Source: Auanema rhodensis
Lineage: Eukaryota > Nematoda > Chromadorea > Rhabditida > Rhabditidae
Assembly (NCBI GenBank): GCA_964057225.1
Contig: OZ059898.1
Coordinates: 3,286,001 to 3,350,000 of the forward strand
DNA length: 64,000 nt
Direction of reading: 5' to 3'
Both the position numbers and the translations under genes were made by a program. Positions 35,342 through 43,400 of the stretch are shown here, in pieces. The first letter of the stretch is position 1, and the number at the start of each line of letters is the position of its first letter. Under the pieces are notes generated by a model that was given only the letters and a program-made list of their open reading frames with translations, did no database searches and was not told where the DNA came from.

Positions 35342-35989
35342 ATGGTTTTCAGCTTCAAACTACCCAGTCAGACAACTGTAATAGGTGCTACCCAATGCGG
35401 TAAAACAACCCTCATAAAGCACATATGTGAAAATACTGAAAAGTTTTTCAACGTCCCCATTGATAGAATATTCTGGTTCAGTCAATGTGGGTCATCGTCA
35501 GGTGTACCAATAAATGATGAGCGTTTAATAATCATTCAAGGGCCTCCTGATCCTGATTTGATAAAAGAACAAAAGGGAGTAAATACTATACTAGTGCTGG
35601 ATGATTTGATGAACTTTTTTTCATCGAATAAAGCAGCAAAGGAATTACTCAACAACATTTTTACAGTATGGGCTCATCACTGGAATTTGGCAGTGTTTAA
35701 TCTTGTGCAAGCGGCATTTCAACTGGACAGGACCAGTCGAATCAATAGTACATATATAATACTGATGAAAAGTCATTCAGATATATTACAAATACGTAAT
35801 TGTCTGCAGCAATTATTTGGGCCACGTTTCAAAAATGCTCTAGAGGCGTATGATGATGCAATGTCTACTCCCTATAGTCATTTACTGATTGACAATCATC
35901 CTTTAACAAGTGAGAAGCAGCGTATACTATCTGATATAACAGCGGAGAACCCTATTGTTTATGTTGCCAGAAATGTGTTTAGTGTTTAA
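35342..35989 (+). CDS. ATP: A32/FtsK-HerA-like genome-packaging ATPase
   Basis: 215 aa from ATG 35342; the frame is open 33 nt upstream but lacks another ATG. Walker A GATQCGKT at residues 15-22. Walker B TILVLDD with D87-D88. The short size and the order of motifs fit the packaging ATPase of Mavericks and related double jelly-roll viruses, which translocates DNA into the capsid. It opens a plus-strand cluster: 12 nt after its stop comes the next ATG, followed by two overlapping genes. Intact. Confidence 0.9.
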   Translation: MVFSFKLPSQTTVIGATQCGKTTLIKHICENTEKFFNVPIDRIFWFSQCGSSSGVPINDERLIIIQGPPDPDLIKEQKGVNTILVLDDLMNFFSSNKAAKELLNNIFTVWAHHWNLAVFNLVQAAFQLDRTSRINSTYIILMKSHSDILQIRNCLQQLFGPRFKNALEAYDDAMSTPYSHLLIDNHPLTSEKQRILSDITAENPIVYVARNVFSV

Positions 35990-36001
35990 AGTGCTTGTTC
36001 A

Positions 36002-36310
36002 ATGAGTGGTCGTATTTTGTCAAATTTCAACTTTTTGTCTTCTTGCGCCAAAACTCCTTGTTCTGTTTCCTCATTTTCTTTTGCACAAATTGAAATTATT
36101 GTTGAAATTGTATTTAATATTGTGAAAAATAATAATTTTCTTTTAACTAACAAGGAATATAAAACCCTCTTGCCCATATCTTCATTATTACGTCAAATAG
36201 CTTTGATACGCACACCGGAAAAGGCTAAATCATTATTGGCAACGCTTTCACACAAACAATTGAAAACAATAGTTACATGTGGTATTGCCTATTTTGGTTT
36301 TAAATCATGA
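36002..36310 (+). CDS. Small conserved Maverick protein of unknown function
   Basis: 102 aa from ATG 36002. Mostly helical, with a C-terminal block in which a Tyr-Lys-x-Leu stretch (EYKTLLP), a short LRQIAL helix and a KAKSLLATLSHKQL helix follow one another. Small proteins with this helix pattern accompany many Mavericks next to the ATPase; no function is known to me. The stop TGA overlaps the next start as ATGA (36307-36310), so it is not a shadow frame. Confidence 0.65.
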   Translation: MSGRILSNFNFLSSCAKTPCSVSSFSFAQIEIIVEIVFNIVKNNNFLLTNKEYKTLLPISSLLRQIALIRTPEKAKSLLATLSHKQLKTIVTCGIAYFGFKS

Positions 36311-37023
36311 AGCTCAACCATAAATATCGACTAATTCCTGTCGACGAGGAAACAATTAATATAGACAAGTTTGATGCAGAGCTCAAGCTTTTACGAGAAA
36401 ATAGAGCTATACCCGACTATAAAAAGGCTGAACTATACGAAGACTTGATTGCTCGTCTCAAAAACTATAGAGAAAGTATAGATGCGCCCATATCAGTACA
36501 AGTGGAAAATGTTGATCCACCTCTATTGCCAGAATACAAGTTGCCAAGAAAGTATAACAATTTGTGGGAGAAATTTCCAGAGGTGCGCACAAACAAGAAT
36601 AACCAACTTGTGATTAATAATGAGGCTGTACCAAACACGAATATTACAAAAATTTTAGATTTTGTATTGGATAAAACAAAAACGGAGCCCAATGGATTTT
36701 CAGTCTTGTCAAAGTTTTTAGCCAGTAAAGGCGTACCAAGTTCTAACAAGAAACAAACTAGAAGAGAGTCGGCTGACAATGATTCAGTTGACGTTGTAAC
36801 TAGAGCTGAACCGGCTGTTACAGACTTGGACTCTACTATATTACCTAGAACGCCTCGTCATCGTAAAGCTGTTATTCGATATTCACCATCACCGGTTCGT
36901 ACACTCAAAAGTAAAAGGTCAAAGACTTTTGATACTGCCGCCGAATCATATTACACACCACAAGAAGGAGACTCACAGAATGGCCAAGGTCGTAAAAGGT
37001 TCTACATTAGATTATGGAAATGA
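36307..37023 (+). CDS. Conserved Maverick protein, helical N-terminus with compact C-terminal domain
   Basis: 238 aa from ATG 36307. It begins with a KYRLIPVDEE stretch, continues with charged helices (residues ~15-60, coiled-coil potential), then a compact region (~90-148) with the order short strand, VPNTNI, DFVLDK helix, GF..L.KFL helix and GVPSSN, and ends in a basic Ser/Thr/Arg tail. This order is typical of an uncharacterised protein found beside integrase or ATPase in many Mavericks and related viruses. The function is unknown; a DNA-linked or core role would fit the basic tail but is inference. Its last 44 nt overlap the integrase start in another frame. Confidence 0.7.
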   Translation: MKLNHKYRLIPVDEETINIDKFDAELKLLRENRAIPDYKKAELYEDLIARLKNYRESIDAPISVQVENVDPPLLPEYKLPRKYNNLWEKFPEVRTNKNNQLVINNEAVPNTNITKILDFVLDKTKTEPNGFSVLSKFLASKGVPSSNKKQTRRESADNDSVDVVTRAEPAVTDLDSTILPRTPRHRKAVIRYSPSPVRTLKSKRSKTFDTAAESYYTPQEGDSQNGQGRKRFYIRLWK

Positions 37024-38047
37024 TATTTTGGCGAGCATTTATTACGATATAAAACACCCAGCTTCATATACATCAGCCAAGAATTTATTATCGCAAGCAC
37101 GAAAACATGGCATTTCAAAGGTACAAGTTGATGATTTTTTGCAAGATTCTGAAACTTTTACACGACATAAACCAACCAGAATGCGTATGCAGACTAGAAA
37201 GACTAGAGGATGTGGTCGATTTCTAACAGTGCAAGCAGATTTGGTTGATATGCAAAAATATAAAAAATTAAACGACGGCTATGCTTACATGTTGACCATG
37301 ATTGATGTTTATACACGCATGTTATATGTTAGGCCTTTGAAAACTAAAGGTGGTATAGAGGTTGCTAGTGCATTTGAAAGTTTATTCAAGAATTTTATAC
37401 CAATTCAGTTGATTACTGATAATGGCACAGAGTTTTATAATAGTCATTGTGAAAAACTATTCAAAAAGTTTGCCATACTGCACGGATCTACAAGTTCACC
37501 ACAAAAGGCTGCAATGGTGGAGCGAGCAAATAGAACTTTAAAAACACGCATGATGAAATATCTCTATTACAAGAATAATCATCGTTGGATTGATATCCTA
37601 GATGATTTGGTTGAAGGAATAAACAAATCTTATAACCGCTCTATAAAAATGCGGCCCATTGATGTTAAAGCAAATATATTCATTGAAGAATATGCACCAG
37701 CTGTTAAAAGCCGCTTTAAAATTGGTGATACTGTTCGCATAAGCAAAAATAGGCGTACTTTTGAAAAAAGCTACGAGTCTGGATATACAATGGAGCTGTT
37801 CACAATTGATGAGGTTGTAACCGGAAACCCAACCGTGTATAAACTTGTAGATTATAATGGTGAACGTATAAAGGGAATATTCTACGAACCTGAACTTGTC
37901 TTGGCTACTAATAAAAGTAACAAGTACTATATAGAAAAAGTTTTAAAAGAGCGTACTCGAAGCGGTAAACGTCAAGTATTTGTAAAATGGAGTGGATATC
38001 CCGACAACTTTAATGAATGGATAGATGCAGAAAATTTAAATGTATAA
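36980..38047 (+). CDS. INT: Retroviral-like integrase with C-terminal chromodomain
   Basis: 355 aa from ATG 36980; the open frame reaches 36929 without an earlier ATG. Catalyses insertion with a 6-bp target duplication. The N-terminal part lacks an HHCC finger but has the SLY/FL..HKP-like pattern of Maverick integrases (residues ~16-65). Catalytic core: D87, D147 in TDNGTEF and E181 in MVERANRTLK, with 33 residues between the last two. An SH3-like region with FKIGDTVRIS follows near 240-250. Residues 315-355 form a chromodomain (YYIEKVL..., VKWSGYP, NEWIDAENL) with cage residues Y316, W337 and Y340, ending shortly after the fold. Chromodomains of this type bind methylated H3K9, which would steer insertion to heterochromatin such as this satellite. 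Confidence 0.94.
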   Translation: MAKVVKGSTLDYGNDILASIYYDIKHPASYTSAKNLLSQARKHGISKVQVDDFLQDSETFTRHKPTRMRMQTRKTRGCGRFLTVQADLVDMQKYKKLNDGYAYMLTMIDVYTRMLYVRPLKTKGGIEVASAFESLFKNFIPIQLITDNGTEFYNSHCEKLFKKFAILHGSTSSPQKAAMVERANRTLKTRMMKYLYYKNNHRWIDILDDLVEGINKSYNRSIKMRPIDVKANIFIEEYAPAVKSRFKIGDTVRISKNRRTFEKSYESGYTMELFTIDEVVTGNPTVYKLVDYNGERIKGIFYEPELVLATNKSNKYYIEKVLKERTRSGKRQVFVKWSGYPDNFNEWIDAENLNV

Positions 38048-38077
38048 TTTTTCAATGTTATAAACAATTGTAATTAT

Positions 38078-38092
38078 AATAAATGATTTATT
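38078..38092. promoter_or_regulatory. Opposed polyA signals after integrase and the minus-strand gene
   Basis: AATAAA on + at 38078-38083 for the integrase transcript and on - at 38087-38092 for the minus-strand orphan gene, three bases apart. This is the third such pair in the element. Confidence 0.6.
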
Positions 38093-38144
38093 TGATATAT
38101 CGCATAATGTAACAATAAAAAACCAGCAAAATACAAACAACAAT

Positions 38145-38342
38145 TCAACCTGGAAAAAAAAAATGTAGACTATTCAAATTTTCAAATTCTTACCAGTTGG
38201 TTGATCATTCGTCCTCAATTGATGAGCCATTGATGGATATTCGCAAGAGCTGGAAAAAAAAAATGTTACGGCTGAGAATATAAAAATGCCACATAACAAA
38301 ACAAGAATAAAACGCCAATTGTGCTATTTGTGCTTGTTGTAG
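38145..38342 (-). other. Spliced 3' extension of the orphan gene, possibly read through
   Basis: Downstream of the TGA at 38345-38343 the same frame stays open. A 43-nt candidate intron (38250-38292, GTGGCA...TTTCCAG) and a clear 44-nt intron (38150-38193, GTAAGA...TTTCCAG) flank an exon at 38194-38249. With both removed the frame runs 36 codons to a TGA at 38147-38145. It could be 3'-UTR with introns, or a C-terminal extension made by stop-codon readthrough, since TGA is followed by CTA. Confidence 0.45.
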
Positions 38343-38929
38343 TCAAAATGAAGGATCAAAGCGGATAAACATGTTCAGGTTGAGTGCTTCTGGACTTAGT
38401 TTAAAGTAGAATACATTCTGCTTATAACCAAAAGTCTTTATAGTAGCCTCATCTGCATATATAACAATATAGCCCATATTGTTCAACAATTGCTTGCACG
38501 TCATGGTGTTATAAGAGCGCATCTAAAAATAATTATAAAATTGAAAATAAATAAATATGCAAGCTTACATTAATAGAGAACTTTTCGGGCTTATAGTGAC
38601 GAAATTCCTTCAAAAGACCCAACGCATCATTCCTTCCTCTACACTTTATACAGAGGCTGAAACAGTGATACTCGTCTATAACCTGCAATGATTCCCTACA
38701 AGTTTTGCAGAGACAAATTGGTCTCATTAATACACTCCTTGGTGGAGTGCTCTCTCTCAGAATCTCCATCTGCTTTATTGGTGAATCTAAATTAAAGATT
38801 TAAAAAATACAAGTTAAGGTTCATACCAAAACTTGTAAAATTTGGTGCTGGTGTGGGTGGTCGTGGTACTTCAGGTTCAGGCGATTTGCGCACCACATTT
38901 GTCACATCAGCAAGTACAGCACGCTTCAT
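38343..38929 (-). CDS. Unrecognised three-exon Cys-rich gene
   Basis: Exons on the minus strand: 38929-38827, 38786-38569, 38522-38343, joined by 40- and 46-nt GT-AG introns with phases that match, giving 166 aa. The first ATG downstream of a TATA box at 39088-39081 is 38929, which supports this start. The protein has a Pro-rich N-terminal third (PEPEVPRPPTPAP), a cysteine cluster CLCKTC...HCFSLCIKC that looks like a zinc-binding knuckle at residues ~62-85, and a C-terminal part with YNTMTCKQLLNN and an aromatic-rich YKQNVFYFK strand. I do not recognise a family and make no functional claim. An exon could begin further upstream at the acceptor after 38951. Confidence 0.65.
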
Positions 38930-38950
38930 TTCCGCTAAAGATCCAACTTT

Positions 38951-39563
38951 CTAAAATATAAGGCAAACTTGCAGAGAGGAGCAGTCTATGGCGATTGGCA
39001 AAGAGTGGCAGGAGATGGTGAAACGTCGGATCCTCGGATAGTTGGCAGAGCTGAAATGTAAATGTAGCAAAATTGCCAACCTTTTATACAAAGATTTTTG
39101 TAAAGTACAACCCATTGTGTTACAATCAAGTTTGCTGATGAAATTCTCTTATTAATTAGATTTTACAGCATATTTATGCAGATATACTCATCTTATCGAC
39201 AGTTGCCAGCAGTTGGCGCACTCTGAACCTGTAAACAATCTGCATATTAATTAGTTTTTACATCTCTTTAAACATTATTGTTTACCGTTTGTGCCATAAA
39301 CAACAGCCATCTCTGTAAAACATTTAGGCTTTTTAAACTTTGCTTAATAACTCATATATTATTCATAGTATACTTTTACACCCATATTGTACCACAAAAC
39401 ATATGACTGCCAACGTTTTATATGTGAAAAATATTTCATTCTTTAATATTTAATAATGATTATATTACGAAACTAAAACTTTTGAAATGTTAAAATGATT
39501 ATACTATATTTAAACCCCCACAGTGCAGTTATTACTGTTTATTAACCATCGATATGCGTGGCG
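38951..39563. other. 613-bp region between orphan gene and right TIR
   Basis: No convincing coding frame. It holds the 5' leader and promoter of the minus-strand gene and a splice-acceptor-like CTAAAATATAAGG (reverse of TATATTTTAG) at 38951. Near the TIR it ends with a divergent copy of the ~55-bp TIR repeat (39541-39565, reverse of CGCATATCGATGGTTAAT). The remainder is AT-rich and featureless to me. Confidence 0.5.
39051..39088 (-). promoter_or_regulatory. TATA box and initiator for the orphan gene
   Basis: On the minus strand TATAAAAG (39088-39081) is followed about 35 bases later by TTTCAGCTC, an arthropod-type TCAG initiator (39054-39051). No ATG occurs between it and 38929. Confidence 0.55.
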
Positions 39564-40405
39564 TTGAGGTCAGCGCAACTGTTTGCTAATCTTATTGTAT
39601 TTACCTTCAATGTGTGCTCTATTTAGTTATTGTATTGTTATATTAGTAAAATAAAGTTTAAAACTAATCTTTTATTATAATTTGAACCTTTTACTTGTTA
39701 GAATAAATATAATTAATAACAATTTGTAATTTCAAAAATTAATAATTTAATGTCGTTCTTATCGAATTAACTTTCGATATGTGTTCCATTAAATTTTGGT
39801 ATTTTATATCGTTCTTATCGAATTAACCTTCGATATGTGTTCCATTGAATTTTGTATTTCATATCGTTCTTATCGAATTAACCTTCGATATGTGTTCCAT
39901 TGAACTACCCGTAACAAGTACGGTGAACAAAACGATATACATGCAAAAATTTTACTGTTCTTTAAAATAAAAACAATACAAACACAATACAATAAAAAAT
40001 AAACAAAATAAGTAAACAAACATTATTAATAAATTTAATAAATAAATAAAATTTAAAAAACAAATTTACATATTTAAATATTTAAATATTTAAAATTTAT
40101 AATTTTTATTTTTACTTAATATATTTAAAAATAATTAAAACTATATACATACATTTGAATAAACAAATTTAAAATTTGATTTAAAAAAAAAAAAAATCAT
40201 GCTTTAAATCATGATTTTTAAATTTAAAAAAGGAAAATCCATGAACCATGATCCCAAAATATGATTTTAACAGCTGACGCTCAAAAATATGTTTTTGACA
40301 GCTGACGCGCCCCAAAAGTATGTTTTTAGCAGCTGACGCCCCCAAAAGTATGTTTTTGACAGCTGTTTGGGGGCGTGGTTAGTAAATTTTGCACGGCTCT
40401 CTACT
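39564..40405. repeat. Right terminal inverted repeat
   Basis: 842 bp, reverse complement of the left TIR with two substitutions and a 2-base longer A/T run. It ends CTCTCTACT. It contains the mirrored ~55-bp repeats (about 39745-39905) and mirrored CAGCTG repeats (about 40252-40365). The match to the left TIR stops at TTGAGG (39564), inside the array of degenerate 55-bp repeats. Confidence 0.96.
40252..40365. repeat. Mirrored CAGCTG-headed subterminal repeats (right)
   Basis: Inverted counterpart of the four ~30-bp repeats at the left end, with identical order and spacing by eye, each ending in CAGCTG when read on +. Confidence 0.85.
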
Positions 40406-40411
40406 ATCGTC
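40406..40411. other. Right target-site duplication ATCGTC
   Basis: Immediately follows CTCTCTACT and continues into satellite as ATCGTCTTTGCC, in register with the monomer cut on the left. Confidence 0.96.
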
Positions 40412-43400
40412 TTTGCCTTGAAAAATGAAATCTAAAAACATCTACGTTTTGCTAAATTATTTTGAAATTTTTCGAAAAAATTTTTGTCAAAATGTTTTTG
40501 GAAGCAATGTTGAGTGTACATGGAAACTCAACATACACTAATGCATCATTTTTCAAACGATCATAACTAATTTTTGTATTGAGCGTTTCTCAATGTAGTA
40601 AAGTGCATTCGATGCGGATTTTTAAGCTGCGTCGATCTGTGTTATCAGATTTGCGCTAGCTTAAAAATGCACCGAGATATCAACTGATACAAGTTCACAC
40701 TTATATCCTCGATTTTCACCCTGAAGAAATAATTTTTTCGTTGAATAACATTGTCCATCGTCTTTGCCTTGAAAAAAGGATTCTAAAAACATCTACTTTT
40801 TGCTATATTATATTGAAATTTTTCGAAAAAATTTTTGTCAAAATGTTTTTGGAAGCAATGTTGAGTGTACATGGAAACTCAACATACACTAATGCATCAT
40901 TTTTCAAACGATCATAACTAATTTTTGTATTGAGCGTTTCTCAATGTAGTATAGTGCATTCGATCCGGATTTTTAAGCTGCGTCGATCTGTGTTATCCGA
41001 TTTGCGCTAGCTTAAAAATGCACCGAGATATCAACTGATATAAGTTCACACTTATATCCTCGATTTTCACCCTGAAGAATTAATTTTTTCGTTGAATAAC
41101 ATTGTCCATCGTCTTTGCCTTGAAAAATGGAATCTAAAAACATCTACTTTTTGCTAAATTATTTTGAAATTTTTCGAAAAAATTTTTGTCAAAATGTTTT
41201 TGGAAGCAATGTTGAGTGTACATGGAAACTCAACATACACTAATGCATCATTTTTCAAACGATCATAACTAATTTTTGTATCGAGCGTTTCTCAATGTAG
41301 TATAGTGCATTCGATGCGGATTTTTGAGCTGCGTCGATCTGTGTTATCAGATTTGCGCTAACTTAAAAATGCACCGAGATATCAACTGATATAAGTTCAC
41401 ACTTATATCCTCGATTTTCACCCTGAAGAATTAATTTTTTCGTTGAATAACATTGTCCATCGTCTTTGCCTTGAGAAATGGAATCTAAAAACATCTACTT
41501 TTTGCTAAATTATTTTGAAATTTTTCGAAAAAATTTTTGTCAAAATGTTTTTGGAAGCAATGTTGAGTGTACATGGAAACTCAACATACACTAATGCATC
41601 ATTTTTCAAACGATCATAACTAATTTCTGTATTGAGCGTTTCTCAATGTAGTATAGTGCATTCGATCCGGATTTTTAAGCTGCGTCGATCTGTGTTATCA
41701 GATTTGCGCTAGCTTAAAAATGCACCGAGATATCAACTGATATAAGTTCACACTTATATCCTCGATTTTCACCCTGAAGAATTAATTTTTTCGTTGAATA
41801 ACATTGTCCATCGTCTTTGCCTTGAAAAATGGAATCTAAAAACATCTACTTTTTGGTAAATTCTTTTGAAATTTTTCGAAAAAATTTTTGTCAAAATGTT
41901 TTTGGAAGCAATGTTGAGTGTACATGGAAACTCAACATACACTAATGCATCATTTTTCAAACGATCATAACTAATTTCTGTATTGAGCGTTTCTCAATGT
42001 AGTATAGTGCATTCGATGCGGATTTTTAAGCTGCGTCGATCTGTGTTATCAGATTTGCGCTAGCTTAAAAATGCACCGAGATATCAACTGATATAAGTTC
42101 ACACTTATATCCTCGATTTTCACCCTGAAGAATTAATTTTTTCGTTGAATAACATTGTCCATCGTCTTTGCCTTGAAAAATGGAATCTAAAAACATCTAC
42201 TTTTTGGTAAATTCTTTCGAAATTTTTCGAAAAAATTTTTGTCAAAATGTTTTTGGAAGCAATGTTGAGTGTACATGGAAACTCAACATACACTAATGCA
42301 TCATTTTTCAAACGATCATAACTAATATTCGTATTAAGCGTTTCTCAATGTAGTAGAGTGCATTCGATGCGGATTTTTAAGCTGCGTCGATCTGTGTTAT
42401 CAGATTTGCGCTATCTTAAAAATGCACCGAGATATCAACTGATATAAGTTCACACTTATATCCTCGATTTTCACCCTAAAGAATTAATTTTTTCGTTGAG
42501 TAACATTGTCTATCGTCTTTGCCTTGAAAAATGGAATCTAAAAACATCTACTTTTTGGTAAATTCTTTTGAAATTTTTCGAAAAAATTTTTGTCAAAATG
42601 TTTTTGGAAGCAATGTTGAGTGTACATGGAAACTCAACATACACTAATGCATCATTTTTCAAACGATCATAACTAATTTTTGTATCAAGCGTTTCTTAAT
42701 GTAGTATAGTGCATTCGATGCGGATTTTTAAGCTGCGTCGATCTGTGTTATCAGATTTGCGCTAGCTTAAAAATGCACCGAGATATCAACTGATATAAGT
42801 TCACACTTATATCCTCGATTTTCACCCTGAAGAAATAATTTTTTCGTTGAATAACATTGTCCATCGTCTTTGCCTTGAAAAATGGAATCTAAAAACATCT
42901 ACTTTTTGCTAAATTCTTTTGAAATTTTTCGAAAAAATTTTTGTCAAAATGTTTTTGGAAGCAATGTTGAGTGTACATGGAAACTCAACATACACTAATG
43001 CATCATTTTTCAAACGATCATAACTAATTTTTGTATCAAGCGTTTCTCAATGTAGTATAGTGCATTCGATGCGGATTTTTAAGCTGCGTCGATCTGTGTT
43101 ATCAGATTTGCGCTAGCTTAAAAATGCACCGAGATATCAACTGATATAAGTTCACACTTATATCCTCGATTTTCACCCTAAAGAATTAATTTTTTCGTTG
43201 AATAACATTGTCTATCGTCTTTGCTTTGAAAAATGGAATCTAAAAACATCTACTTTTTGCTAAATTCTTTTGAAATTTTTCGAAAAAATTTTTGTCAAAA
43301 TGTTTTTGGAAGCAATGTTGAGTGTACATGGAAACTCAACATACACTAATGCATCATTTTTCAAACGATCATAACTAATTTTTGTATTAAGCGTTTCTCA

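Larger units (their letters stand above)
25022..40405. mobile_element. Complete Maverick/Polinton element, 15,384 bp
   Basis: Seen in the sequence: ~840-bp terminal inverted repeats beginning AG and ending CT, a 6-bp target duplication, and a gene set of PolB, integrase, cysteine protease, packaging ATPase, major and minor capsid proteins plus accessory proteins. This is the defining content of Mavericks/Polintons (also called polintoviruses or endogenous adintoviruses), which usually span 15-20 kb. No core reading frame contains a frameshift or premature stop. The TIRs are nearly identical, so the copy looks young and possibly autonomous. Whether it forms particles cannot be told from sequence. 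Confidence 0.97.

Noticed and set aside
36980-38047. LTR retrotransposon or retrovirus as source of the integrase
   Set aside because: No reverse transcriptase, gag or LTRs are present, while PolB, capsid genes, TIRs and a 6-bp duplication define a Maverick.
38523-38568. Stand-alone 78-aa minus-strand gene ending in an HIYLFSIL tail
   Set aside because: The tail is intron sequence; a clear GTAAGC donor and TTTTTAG acceptor join it to a further open exon.
25022-40405. Free virus or polydnavirus segment
   Set aside because: Exact target duplication in satellite shows an integrated element; no polydnavirus gene families are visible. An endogenous adintovirus is essentially the same class and is not excluded as a label.
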